DNA from: Anniella stebbinsi
Lineage: Eukaryota > Chordata > Lepidosauria > Squamata > Anniellidae
Reading direction: 5' to 3'
DNA length: 64,000 nucleotides
Assembly: GCA_029215795.1 (NCBI GenBank)
Contig: JARDYH010000007.1
Span: 63,604,763-63,668,762, forward strand
The translations under genes and the position numbers were made by a program. The notes under the pieces were generated by a model. That model saw only the letters and a program-made list of their open reading frames with translations. It had not been told where the DNA came from and searched no databases. Positions 34,061 to 44,946 of this stretch are shown here, one piece after another. Numbering within the stretch: the stretch's first letter is position 1; every line of letters begins with the position of its first letter.

Positions 34061-34344
34061 GAAAGAGTCGTGCAAAGACCGCAAAGCTCCTCACTAAGTG
34101 AAAGTCCGAGGGCCGACGCTGTTCCAGTGGACAAACGAACAACAGGCCAGAGAGGGGAGGGCATCGCTTTCTGGACCCTTCCCCATCCTGGCTTGTGACA
34201 CCAGCCAGAGCTGGGCTGGGAATCTGGACCTCGGAGAGGATGAAGGCCTCCTTGAGGGAAGGGACAATCCCCCACGGGCTTTATGGAAGCAAGCGCGAGG
34301 GAGGGTGCCGTCGAAGCAACCTCCTTTAGATCCATTGCTTCCTC

Positions 34345-34765
34345 TCCTAATGCTAGAACCCAATGGCGGTCATCATCCCATGAAGCTGATGCGTGGGGGC
34401 TTCAGGGCAGATCAAAGGAAGAACTTTACAGCAGTGCAGTGTATAGACTCTGGAATTCACTACCACAAGATGTAGTGATGGCCACCAATTTGGATGGCTG
34501 TAAAAGGGAGTTAGATAAATTCCTGGCTCAGAAGGCTCTCAGTGGCTACTGGTCCTGATGGCTATGTGCTACCTTCAGTATCTGAGGCAGTAAGCCTATA
34601 TGCTGCAGTTGCTGGGGAACATGGGTGGGAAAATGCTATAGTGCTCCTGTCCTGTTTGTGGGTTTCCCATGGGCAGCTGGGCAGTCACTGTGTGAACAGA
34701 GTGCTGGACTAGATGAACCCTTTGCCTGATTCAGCATCAGGGCTGTTCTTATGTTTTTAACTGTT
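34345..34765 (+). mobile_element. CR1/L3-like LINE 3' tail, well preserved
   Basis: Runs from AGAACCCAATGGCGGTCATC through GATGTAGTGATGGCCACCAA and GGGGAACATGGGTGGGAAAA to TCAGGGCTGTTCTTATG. This is the best reference copy for this family in the window. Confidence 0.85.
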
Positions 34766-34779
34766 GCCTGGTATCAAAT

Positions 34780-34960
34780 CTACCATTTTTAGGCAAGATA
34801 CTGGAATCTGAGGTGGCTTCTCAGTTCCAGGTAGTTTTGGATGATGCTGATGATTTGATCCATCGCAGTCTGGGTTCAGGCCTGGCTTTGGGATGGAAAC
34901 TGCCTTGATCACCCCATTAGATTACTCACACCAGGGAATGGACCAGGGACATGGACCCCT
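34780..34960 (+). mobile_element. L2-like LINE fragment (degenerate reverse transcriptase N-part)
   Basis: GAAGTGG-type coding remnants read as a broken version of the L2 segment 'Q..LDDAD.L...SGFRPG.GTE'. Many changes; coding identity is by faint similarity. Confidence 0.4.
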
Positions 34961-37300
34961 CTTGGTCCTCGTGAGTCCATCAGGGGTTCGACAGGCCCCT
35001 TTCCCTCTCCAGGAAAGACCCAAAGGCCCATCGGTTTTCATTGGCCTTCCCATAATCTGTGGGGTGCAGGTCTTATTAATGCGATCTGTTTTGATGGTAC
35101 TTTATGTATGGCCCATTTGTACACTTTTGTATGGCTTTTTATCTTGTAGGCCCCCATGAGAGGGTTCCACCCTCAAAGGTGGCCTAAAAGCAAATGCCAA
35201 CTGAGCGGATTGGTGCCTGGCCTTGGTATCCCCAGAGCTTCTGGGTGGGGGCGCCACCTTGGCCTCACCCACCCAGTGGGCGTTTCCGGCATTCCCAGGC
35301 TTCGCATTCCACATCTGCATAGCGGAACATAGCGGAACTGAGCCCATGGACAAGCATGGCGCCTTTCGGGAGATGGAGAGCCATGAGCACGGTGTGGCTG
35401 CTGAGGACCTGGATCAGCCCGGCAGCTCCACAGCAGCCCGGCAGCAGCCGGACGTTGGGACAGTTACCTTCCGCCAGCCCAGGGCAGCCCTGAGGAGGGA
35501 GGCGGCCCCAGCGCCTTCGCCTCGTCCAGGCCAGGCCGGCAAGGGGTGGCCACACGCTGGGGCTGCCCTCCTTTGCGCCTACCGCCCTCCAGCTCCCGAG
35601 GATGACATCACCGCGAGGCGGGCATGTGCTGAGTGGTTGTCACTGGGCAAATTCGCCTTGCGCCGCAGCAGCCCCAGCAAAGCGTTACTCATGCCTGGCC
35701 AGGCGCATGTGCCAGCCCAGCCCACCCCCCTTCTGCCAAGGAAGAATAAACAGCCAGTGATGTCAGCGCGGGGGGAGGGAGGAAGGATGGGGGGCTGCAA
35801 TAGAGACAGCAGCGGAGGCGCTCCTACGGCCCCTCCGCCTCGCGCTGCCATTGGCCACAGCCGGCCTGCCCGTCCCGGCGACGGAGCGTTCGTTGGCTCC
35901 GCGGCGCTTCTGCTCAGCCAGCCACACGGCGAGATGCCTCCATCCACCGGAGGGCACAGGGGCGAGCGGGCAGGCGGGCGGGCGGGCGAGCAGCAGCGCA
36001 GAAAAGCGCCGGGCGAGGGAGGGGGCAGCGGGTGGCCTGGTGCGCGGCGAGGGGCAGGGGCAGCCACACAGGCTGCACACCTCCCCCCCCTCCCGCCCTG
36101 GTTTGGCATCCAGGCTGCACAAGGAGACCAGCAGCCAACTCAGAGCATATTATTTGCAGGCAGCCAAGCCCCGTTCTCTCCTGTGAGTGATTATGGTTTT
36201 TTTGTGGGGGGAGGGAAAGACGCTCTTCACATGTTCAATGGCACTCTCTTCATCGTGATGTAAATAGAGATCTCCGTGTGTGCACGGCAGTACATCAGTA
36301 AGCGCTCCTGCCCCAAGCAGCTTCCTGTGGTGAAAGGAGGGGTGGGAGCGGAGGAAGAGGTGACGCTTACAAGAGACGTGAATGTGATGAGCTTGAGCCA
36401 TTGCACTTCCGTGCTTTCATAGGCTTCCTATCAGCGAGGGTGGGGTCCGTTTCCATTGCCCCCTCCCTGCTTGCCACCTCCTCCTTCAGCAGCCGCCAGG
36501 GCCCATCACAGTAGCTGGACCAGGCAGGCAGGCAGGCAGGGGGCCATCCATGGTGCTGACATAAACATGCCACCTCCCGCACATACAGTGTGCCAACAAG
36601 AGCCACAGACGTGTTTAGGCATTTGTGACCAGGTAAATGCCACTGGACCGAGAACAGCTAAGCCCTCAGGCCTCTCTGGGGCCCTCCTGAGCCAAGTGGC
36701 CACACACAGGGCTACCGAACAAGGTACCTGCCCATTGCCCCCCCCCCACACACAGAAGGTTCAGGGAGAGAACAGCCTCCTCCTCCTCCTCCCCCTGATC
36801 AGCTGAGGGGCTGACCCACTGACCCAGAGCCGGGCGCTGAGGCCCTTCGATGGGGAAGAGGCCCAGCACCAGAACAACGCCCACAAAGGCCCACAAAGGC
36901 TCATAGTGCTGGAAATCCCCCACCAGCCTGTCTCAACAAAAGCAGCCTCCTCTCCCCCACCCCCATTCCATCTTGGTGGATGGGGGCTTGGGGCAGCCTG
37001 GAGGCCTTGCCAAGTTCCAACCCCATCCATGTCCTGGGTGGCTGACTCTGAAGGAAGGGCTCTGATGCAGGTGGTTGGGGGCTGCTCCTTCCTCTTGCCC
37101 CCCTGTGCAGAGGCAGAAATGTGCAGGCAGAACTCCGGCCACCTTGCAAGAAGTGCTCCAGCCTGTTCTTCATAGGGCTGCAGGCAACAGGCCCAAGGCT
37201 TCTTGTAGATGCACTGGTGGCTGCAGGGCCAGGAGTGCCTTTTACCAACTCCATAGGGTTCACCAGCTGTGCTCTTTCTAAGAGAAAACAGACCTAGCTT
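34961..37300. other. Intergenic with a second CpG island; no gene recognised
   Basis: CpG-dense at about 35790-36060. Elsewhere GC-moderate with a GGCA run near 36525 and a (TCC)n tract near 36778. The long open frame at 35223-36263 spans the CpG island and shows no domain or splice pattern. Confidence 0.4.
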
Positions 37301-38705
37301 CAGTAGTTCATCTTGAGTCACTTCCAAGCTGGATTACTATAATGTCCTCTACCAAGGGCTGCCCTTGAAGATAGCCAAGAAATGTCTCTTGGTGCAGAAT
37401 GATGCAGCCAGACAGCCGCCTGGGGTTGTCTGCAAGATGGGACGACTGGCTGAGTTGGGAGTGGGAGGCACTGCATTGTGGTTGCTCCGCTCCTACTTGG
37501 CGGGTTGGCTCCAGAAGGTGGTGCTTGGGGAACATTGCTCGGCCCCATGGATTCTCCAGTATGGGGTTCCGCAGGGGTCAGTCTTGTCCCCCATGCTGTT
37601 CAACATTTACATGAAACCATTGAGTGCAGTCATCCGGAGTTTTGGAGTGCATTGTCATCAGTACGCTGATGACACACAACTCTATTTCTCCTTCTCATCT
37701 TCATCAGGTGAGGCTGTGGATGTGCTGAACCAGTGCCTGGCTGCGACAATGGACTGGATGAGGGCTAATAAACTGAAACTCAATCCAGACAAGACTGAGA
37801 CGCTGTTAGTGAGCGGTTCTGCTGACCGGATGGAGGGTCTTCAACCTGTTCTGGATGGGGTTGCACTCCCCTTGAAGGAGCAGGTTCATAGCTTGGGGGT
37901 TCTCCTAGAACCATCTCTGTCACTTGAGGCTCAGGTGGCCTCGGTGGCACGGAGTGCCTTCTGCCAATTTCAGCTGGTGGCCCAGCTATGCCCCTATCTG
38001 CACAGGGATAACCTGGCTTCAGTTGTCCATGCTCTGGTAACCTCCAAGTTAGATTACTGCAATGCACTCTACATGGGGCTGCCTTTGAAGGCGATTCAGA
38101 AGCTGCAGCTTGTGCAAAATGCAGCAGCCAGATTGAAAACTGGGATCAGAAGGTTTGAGTATATAAGACCTACCCTGGCCTGCTTGCATTAGCTGTCTGT
38201 ATGTTTCCGAGCCCGATTCAAGGTGCTGGTTTTACCCTGTAAAGCCTTACATGGCTTGGGACCACAGTACCTGATGGAACGCCTTTCCCAACATGAACCT
38301 ATCTGAATACTATGTTTAACATCTAAGGCCCTCCTCCGAGTGCCTACTCCAAGGGAAGCTCGGAGGTCGGCAACAAGGGAGAGGGCCATCTTTGTGGTGG
38401 CCCCTCAATTGTGGAACGATCTCTCTGACGAGGCCCGCCTGGCACCAACATTGTTATCTTTTCAGTGCCAGGTCAAGACTTTCCTCTTCTTTCAGGCATT
38501 TAGCAGTATCTGATGAGCCTGGGTTTGTTTTGTTTTTAGGTTTATAGCTTTTTAAAGTTATTACAGTGGTTTTAATTGTATGTGTATATTGTATGTTTTT
38601 GCAGTTTTAATTTTTGTATATTGTTTTAATTGTTTTAATCTTATGTAAACCCACCCAGAGAGCTTTGGCTATGGGGCGGTAGACAAATGGAATAAAATAA
38701 ATAAA
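37300..38705 (+). mobile_element. L2-like LINE, 5'-truncated, with open reverse transcriptase segment
   Basis: An open frame at 37365-38192 carries the GVPQGSVLSPMLFN block, the active-site motif YADD (QYADDTQLYFSF, near 37665) and the KLNPDKTE block, then LDYCNALYMGLP and VQNAAAR. The typical L2 C-terminus and a 3' UTR follow, ending in ATGGGGCGGTAGACAAATGG and AATAAAATAAATAAAC. The first 120 bp (37310-37430) are a separate piece of the same family's later part, so two L2 fragments are joined. Not a host gene. Confidence 0.87.
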
Positions 38706-39335
38706 CAAATATTCGCTCCATTCTGCTCCAGCATCATGGGCTTTGCATTTCTTTCTGGGCTCAGAGTGCTGGCTTTGGCTTTGTATTCCTGAGTCCCTCC
38801 ATGGCCTGGTACCCAGGAATCACTCCCCGTCCTATGAGCCTGCTCAAACATGTACAAGTGGCACCATTACAGCCACAGACCCCTGCCAGAGGCTGACCAG
38901 CAGCACCTGGCTTGGCATCCCAGGGGTGACCAGGCCTCCACAGCATCCTTTTACACACACACACACAGAAAGAGAGAGAGAGAGAGATCCTTTCCCACGG
39001 TCAGAGCAGCGGGGCAAAGTGAAGTGCTGAGAGAAGCAGCTCCAGCTGCCCTCCCCCTCATGTCCCCAGAATGCTGCTGGGCCCACTGAGGCAGTCTTGG
39101 CCAGCACTTGGCTTTGCAGTGCCTCCCTCAACCCAGGGCAGTGCAGAGGGGGACCCAGGGGGGCAAGTTGGCCCAGGGCCCACAATTTTGAGAAGGCACT
39201 CCAATGAGGAGGTCCCCCCAGCTTACACCTTGCATAAACAGTGCAGAAGCCATCCGTTGTGAAATTCTGAATGTAAAGAAGTGATGTCTTACATCTTGAC
39301 TAAAAGTGCTTCCCATTACCTTTTTCATAAATCAT
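38706..39335. other. Intergenic; (CA)n/(GA)n tract at about 38953-38987
   Basis: No coding signal. A CA run merges into a GA run. Confidence 0.45.
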
Positions 39336-39339
39336 TCTA

Positions 39340-39615
39340 GTTCATAGATGCCGGAGGAGACTCGTCAACTTAACAGTCTTTTAGAATTTAAGAAAGCTAT
39401 AAAGACTGTTCTCTTCCGGCAGGCATATCCAGTGGAATTTTTAGAATGTTTTTAGGATTTTTTAGGATGTTTTAATGCAGTTTTAATAATAATTGTCATG
39501 TTTTTAATTAGTTTTATGTGTTTTATCATGTTGTTGTTCCCCGCCTCGATCCAGACGGAGAGGCGGGTAAGAAATAAATTGTTATTATTATTATTATTAT
39601 TATATTATTATTATT
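39340..39615 (+). mobile_element. L2-like LINE 3' end with (TTA)n tail
   Basis: The remnant reading FRQAYPVEF and a 3' UTR ending CCGCCTCGATCCAGACGGAG ... AAGAAATAAATTG, followed by (TTA)n, identify another L2-type 3' end. Confidence 0.75.
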
Positions 39616-40004
39616 TAGCACTGAATCAGGGCCACTGATTAAAAAATACTTAATGAGCAGATTGAAACGGGGGGGGGACACACTTCCCAAGTGGTCTGGG
39701 CCTATGACCAGCTCTGCACTGCCCTGCCTCCACCCCCCTTGTCTCCTTTCCTCGCTGCTAAGTTTAGCGGGGGTAGAGGGGAGGAGGAGGAGGAGGAGGA
39801 GAAGAGCACCGTGACCACAGCCGCATGGGGGAGAAAGTGGGGTGGCGGTAGCAGGGGAGGGGGAGGCAGAGGGCTCTTAGGCCAGGCGGCTCTGGAAGGC
39901 CCCCTTCCCCCTCCCTTTGCTGCCACACAAGCAATGGACCCAGCAAACTCAGCAGTGTCTGTGAGGGGGGGGCAGGATGGGACATTGCGGCCCCCCCGAT
40001 GTTG

Positions 40005-40108
40005 CTGCACTCCAGCTCCCACTATCCTTGACCATGGATTGGCCCTGCTGGTTGAGGCAGATGGGAGTTGCGCTCCAACCACTTCTGGAAGGCCGCATGT
40101 TCCCACCC
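40005..40108. mobile_element. hAT-like MITE fragment
   Basis: TGCACTCCAGCTCCCACTAT ... GATGGGAGTTGCGCTCCAAC is a diverged copy of the MITE at 28.69 kb. Confidence 0.5.
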
Positions 40109-40672
40109 TTGGCGTCCACAGACTGGCAGTGGCTCCTCTCGGGGCTTCAGGTGGATCTGGGTCCTCTCGGGCCCTAGGACCCAAGCAGCTGGCTCTCCGT
40201 GGCTGGGCTGGGAGAAGGGGGCGAGAGGGAGAAGGGCCCGCGCACTGGTGGCTCCTCAGCGGCCTGTCATGTTTCCATTGGAGCCTCCCAGGGTGTTTTT
40301 GCTGCAGCTGAAGCGGTTCGGAATATTTCTAATTTTTTAGCTGTTTTGTGTTTTTGTTTGCAAGGCAGCTGGATTTTCTCCTAGGAAAGTGGCCCAACCA
40401 AACAAGGGGCGCGCAGGAGCCGCCGCTGCGCAGGACCAAGTCGGCTCCGCGGCGCGCTGCACCCCTCCGACTGCTGCAACTGAACGGCAGCAGCGAGCGA
40501 CACACCCAGAGGGAGCCTGCGGGACCCGCGGCAGGGGGCGGCTGCCGGAGCCTCCGTGACTCGCGCCGGCAACGGACGAAAAGCGGGGGCCGAGCGCCGT
40601 CGGGGGCTGCGGAGGGGGGGAGCGGGGAGGCCGCCCACTCCCCCCCCCGCCCGCGGGGGGATCCCCGGCCCT

Positions 40673-40692
40673 GCACAAGCCCGAACTTGCCT
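40673..40692 (+). promoter_or_regulatory. BBC3: p53 response element
   Basis: GCACAAGCCC followed with no spacer by GAACTTGCCT. Against RRRCWWGYYY twice, 19 of 20 positions agree (the exception is C at position 2). It sits about 230 bp upstream of the end of the non-coding first exon, as expected for the p53-driven PUMA promoter, which in human has a zero-spacer site CTGCAAGTCC TGACTTGTCC. Confidence 0.75.
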
Positions 40693-40712
40693 GCGGAGGG
40701 GGCGTGGCCGGG

Positions 40713-40720
40713 TGACGTCA
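40713..40720 (+). promoter_or_regulatory. BBC3: Palindromic CRE (CREB/ATF site)
   Basis: Perfect TGACGTCA 20 bp downstream of the p53 element, followed by GC boxes. Confidence 0.7.
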
Positions 40721-40923
40721 CGGCGGGCGGGGCCTGCCGGGGCTCGGCAGCTGCCTGGTCCGCGCGCGCCTGCCTGCCTGCCTGGCTCGCAGCGAGTTCA
40801 GTGCCGCCGCCGCTCCAGCTCGCTCCCTCGCTCCCTCGCGCCGCCCCATCCCGTCCGTCCCGTCGGAGCCACCGCGCTGCCCAGCGACCCCCGAACCGCC
40901 CCCGGAGGGTTCATGCAGCTGCA

Positions 40924-40929
40924 GTAAGT
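40924..40929 (+). other. BBC3: Splice donor of the non-coding BBC3 exon 1
   Basis: CTGCA|GTAAGT. Strong donor that pairs with the acceptor ending at 41358 (CCCGGCAG). Confidence 0.6.
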
Positions 40930-41373
40930 GCAGCGGCAGGTCCGCTTAGAGGGACCGAGTCGGGAGGGGGATGGAGGGGGCGGCCGGGCGCACGTGGACG
41001 CAGCACTGCCGGGGTGAGAGGAGGGGAGCTTGGATCGGGGCTGGTAGAGGAGGAGGAGGAGGAGGAGGAGGGTTCGGATCGGGGCGGATGGAGGAGGAGG
41101 AGGAGGAGGAGGAGGGCTTGGATCGGGGCTGGTAGAGGAGGAGGAGGAGAAGGGCTTGGATCGGGGCTGGTGGAGGAGGAGGAGGAGGAGGGCTTGGATC
41201 GGGGCGGGGCAGCCCCCGAGGCGAGGCGCGGCGCGGCTAGCACTGCTGGGTTTGTTTACAAACACGGCGCCCGCCCGCCCTCCTGTCGTTGGAGCCGCGG
41301 GCGCGCCTGTGAGGCTGCGTCTTGCGGCGCTTTGACCGCCTGCCTCCTCGCCCGGCAGATCCCGCCGAGCGCC

Positions 41374-43585
41374 ATGGCCAGACCACTGCAGGAGCGGAGC
41401 CGCGCCGAGCCGACAGCAGCTGTGTCCCGGAGCCCAGCCTGCCCTGTGGGGGGGACGGTGGCCCTGCCGCCCTCCGTCTGCCGGCCCCCTCTCGCCTGGC
41501 CGCCCGGGCTGAACTGTCTCTATCGCTGCGGGCGGGGGCAGGAGCCCCCCAGGAGCCGCTCCAGCGGCGCGCGCGGTGAGTGGCGGTCCGTCCCGGCGCT
41601 CCGCGTAGGGGTGGGCTGGATGCCGCGGGGTCGCCCTTGGAACGTGAGGAATCTCCCAGTGCCTCTGACCATGGGTAGAGCGCCCTTCCCTCGAATTGGG
41701 AGTAGGCGTAAACAACTCCGCCGCGGAAGGCGCGATTAGTCCCGAGGCGACCCTTCTCCAGCGCCACCGTGGATCATCGGGTCCTTCCCGCGTGTCTCGG
41801 AGCGGCCCTAGTTGGTAGCAGCAGCTTTTCGGCAAGGAAAGGGTTCAGCTGCTCCGGGAGGCCATTGGGGGACCGAGCGGCCGCGGTAGGGTGATCGCAG
41901 CCCACTTGCGTTCATCTGCCACACCGGCGAGCAGAAGGGGCCTTTGTGTTTCAGGGGCCGGCGGCTGGCGGCGGCTCCCTGGAGGCGGTGAGCCGGGCAC
42001 CCGAGGAGGGCCCGTTCCGACGGGGCCCGGCGCACCGGCCGGCACCCAAGCCCCTCCCGCCCCTCCAGTGGGCCCCACTCGCGCTGGGCGCTTCCGCCTC
42101 CCAAAGGCCCAGGAAGACTGACCGCATCATGCGTGGCGGGCCGGCCACGGGCCCTGGCCGCTCTCCCTGGCTCCGAGGGCACGAGGCTGCAGGCCGTGGG
42201 CGGCGTTGTTCCGCCCCGCTCTCCCTTGCGCTGCTTCCCGTGTGCCGCGGGGACCACACCTCCCTCCCGCCCTTTCTCCCCTACAACAGTGCTTGTGAAT
42301 GCCGAGTCAAACGGGGTCAGGGAGCCGCCAGGCTGAACAGCCGCCAGCCCAGCATCCCCGATGGATGCTCCTGCAAGATGGCAGCAAGCCAGGGGGGCTC
42401 TGTTGGCAGCTAAGGGGAACTGGGCCAACAACATTGCCCCAAAGATACACTCGTCATGCAGTGTGTGGGGCCGAAACATCCTGGGGTGGGGGAGCCACAG
42501 AGTAAGGTGGGCTGAGTTGCAAGTGGAGTGGGGGGGCTTTGCAGAGACAGGCTCCGCTCAGACGGAGGGGCTCGTGTCCTGAAATGATCCCTTTCAGCTG
42601 CAACAGGCTGCAGTTGCCAAGGATACCGGAAACGGCGCTCTCCTGCTGCCTACCCGCCGCCACCGCCATCTCTGTTTGCCTCTTTGCCTTGACCTCCCTT
42701 TCCTTCCTTTGCAGCGAATGTGCAGCCTGCCACCCACAGCAGCACTAGGGAGGAGGCCCCGACACAGCCTGAGCAGCAGGCAGCAGCACAGTCCAACGGG
42801 CACCTTCTTCCCAGGAGCCCCCCCAGCCTGGAGCAGGCCATCGGAGCCCGCCTTCGCCACATGGGAGACCAGTTCCACCAGGACCACGAGCGAAGGGTGA
42901 GCCGTTTGGGGCAGGCACAATGCGCGGAAGAGCAGACCCAAGGGGGCCTCTCCAGCCCTGCACCCAGCGACCAGCCAAGCAGAGCACCAGGGCTGCAGGC
43001 AGCCTATAGCCATCCTGGCCAGTAGCCACTGGCAGCCTTATCCCCGATGAAGGGGGGCGGGGGGAGAGGGTTGGCCTCCGGCTGCCTGCCTTTCACTCAA
43101 AGGCCTGCTGGCGCCCAACGTCACTGGGCTGCGTGCGGGACTTCCTCCAGCTGCCAAGGAACTCCAGAGGCCTGGGTTGTAGCCTCCTCCGAGGCCACAA
43201 AGACCCCAGCTGGGCTGCCTCCCCCTCCAACTTGTTTGCTCAGGAAGCTGCACAGGGCCCAGCCGCTGACTCATGGCCTATAAATAGCCCTGGGATATAA
43301 GGCTGGGCCCAGCAAGTGGAGCGGGAGGCAGGCAGAGCAGGCTGGCAGCTGCGGTGTGGGACAGGCAGGCGGCTCCGCTGGAGTCCTCTGGCTTAGTTAA
43401 GCAGCGCTGGAGAGGCACGGATGGGATGGGATTTCAGAGCAACTCCACGAGTCCCTCTTGACAACCACCCTCCTCTCCCCCCACCCTCGCAGGAACCCAG
43501 GCCGCACGGTGTCCTTTGGGGCCACTTCTACCACGTCATCTTCCATCTGCTGGGCCTCCTGTACAACCTGCCTGCAAGAGGATAA
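41374..43585 (+). CDS. BBC3: BBC3 / PUMA, BH3-only pro-apoptotic protein (158 codons)
   Basis: Coding exons 41374-41575, 42715-42896 and 43493-43585 (stop TAA); donors GTGAGT and GTGAGC, phases agree. PUMA binds BCL-2 family survival proteins at mitochondria and triggers BAX/BAK-driven cell death. The N-terminus MARPLQERS resembles human MARARQEGS. The BH3 helix is at about residues 107-124 (QAIGARLRHMGDQFHQD), with a canonical L-x3-G-D; human PUMA has Ala in the Gly position. The 30-residue last exon is hydrophobic (FYHVIFHLLGLLYNLP), equivalent to the human tail with LYNLIMGLLPLP. At 158 residues it is shorter than the human 193, mostly in the Pro/Ala-rich middle. The acceptor 15 bp before the ATG supports this start. 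Confidence 0.92.
43267..43287 (+). promoter_or_regulatory. AP-1 site plus TATA/MEF2-like box inside BBC3 intron
   Basis: TGACTCA (43267-43273) then CTATAAATAG (43278-43287), which satisfies both a strong TATA box and the MEF2 consensus. It lies 206 bp before the last coding exon and could drive a short alternative transcript. Function not shown by sequence. Confidence 0.35.
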
Positions 43586-44190
43586 CAGGCTGTGGGCGCC
43601 ACAGCCGCCTGCGGAGGGGCTCGCGTTATCTTCCTGCGGGCCAGGAGGGAGACAAGCCACACCGGGACTTGAGACTCACCTTGGAGCAACCCACGACGAT
43701 GCCGCCCTTACCCCAGGCCTGCCGCCCTGGCATACTGCGGAGGGGGGGGGGAGGGTCTTCGTTCTGTTATGCCCCCAGCCCAGCAGTGCCTTACGGAGAG
43801 CTGCTCACTGGGGTGGGGTGAGGAGGGGTACGTTAGCACTATGTGAATACTGTTCATTGAGCCTGTACAGGGGGGTAGGGGGGTGGGGTGGAGGGAAAGA
43901 GACTTGCACATGGGACCTGTTGTCTGTTGGGGCAGGCCAAGCAGCGTCCGCTGTAAATAGGATTTGACTGGGCCTGGGGGGGGACGCGGGGGGACGCGGA
44001 GCTGCCCAGCGGTGGTGCAGCAGCTGCTGTATGTAGATATTCTGGGATCTCTGTACTTGTACAGAGGGCAACTTGGTGCTGCCTGTACATACTTGAGGGG
44101 GGGGTCTGTTCCTTTGGGCGGGGGGCGGGATTGGAGGGAGAGGAAGAATTTTGTATGTTTCCTTTTCAATAAAAACTGGACTAAGGTAGC
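43586..44190 (+). other. BBC3: BBC3 3' UTR
   Basis: G/T-rich untranslated tail from the stop codon to the poly(A) signal at 44168-44173. Open frames across it on the minus strand are Pro-rich shadows of G runs. Confidence 0.7.
44168..44173 (+). terminator. BBC3: BBC3 poly(A) signal
   Basis: AATAAA after a T/C stretch, 583 bp past the stop codon. The convergent SAE1 signal is 608 bp away. Confidence 0.75.
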
Positions 44191-44780
44191 AGCTGCAGTT
44201 CATTTACGTACGATGGGGCACCTGGGCACCTCTGCAGTTGGCACAGGGCAGCCAGGGCCCTCCACACGGAGAGCAGCAGCCCTTGCTGCAGAAAGCCAGG
44301 CTGACCTCAAGCGGGCCGTCCAGCTCAGCCCCTGCAGCAGGGGGACACCCAAAGCCACACTGCTCTGAGCCCTGCGACATGCGCATCGGCCCAAAGGTAG
44401 CTGCTTTCCCGGGCGACTGTCCACCCCTCCCTCCGTGCTTCTGGGACTTGGAAGGACGGTACGCCAAGGCCAACCTCCCTGGTCCCTCCAGCAACAGGTG
44501 GGGTGGGGGAGGTGGCGTGCTGCCCGTCTGGCCACAAAGCCTCACAGCTAGAGAAACAAACTGAATAAAAGGGCACCTGCCCAGCAGGGCTATGGCGTTA
44601 TACTCTTGACAGGCCACAGAGCAACAGCCCCAACAGCTGCCGGATCTTGTCCATTCCCCCGTCCCACCAACCTCCTGCTTCCAGCCAAGCAAGAAGAGTC
44701 CTTCGCACACCCTGGGCAACATCCACCCACCACCCCGCCTATTTGAACAGGAAACAGAGAGTCACTAAAAGAGGATTCAT

Positions 44781-44786
44781 TTTATT
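44781..44786 (-). terminator. SAE1: SAE1 poly(A) signal
   Basis: TTTATT on the plus strand (AATAAA on the gene strand), about 160 bp beyond the SAE1 stop codon. Confidence 0.75.
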
Positions 44787-44946
44787 GAGCGCTAAGGAAA
44801 CAGACACACTCAAGTGGATTTGGAGGCGGGGAGAAGAGGAGGGCAGGGAGGGCTGGCTGCTCTGCCGCCGCCAGGTAACCCACGTTTGCCAAGGCTATGG
44901 GATGCCGCAGAGGCCACCTGGCTGCGGGCCGTCCAGGGACTCAAGT

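Larger units (their letters stand above)
40400..42260 (+). promoter_or_regulatory. BBC3: BBC3 CpG island promoter
   Basis: CpG-dense sequence covering the presumed transcription start, the non-coding first exon, intron 1 and the first coding exon. GC boxes (GGGCGGGGCC near 40724) and no clear TATA. (GGA)n runs lie between 41049 and 41190. Confidence 0.75.

Noticed and set aside
33025..34097. Several long overlapping frames on both strands
   Set aside because: CpG-rich sequence with few stop codons; all frames are Pro/Arg/Ala-rich and mutually overlapping.
35223..36263. A 346-codon plus-strand frame
   Set aside because: It spans a CpG island, with low-complexity Ala/Gly/Arg/Pro composition, no domain and competing frames on both strands.
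37365..38192. A 275-codon open frame that could be taken for a host gene
   Set aside because: It carries the YADD reverse transcriptase motif and L2-specific blocks; it is a LINE remnant.
40348..41739. A 463-codon plus-strand frame over the BBC3 promoter and first coding exon
   Set aside because: Only the part from 41374 to 41575 is the BBC3 exon. The remainder reads through GC-rich untranslated sequence, intron and (GGA)n repeats and has no domain.
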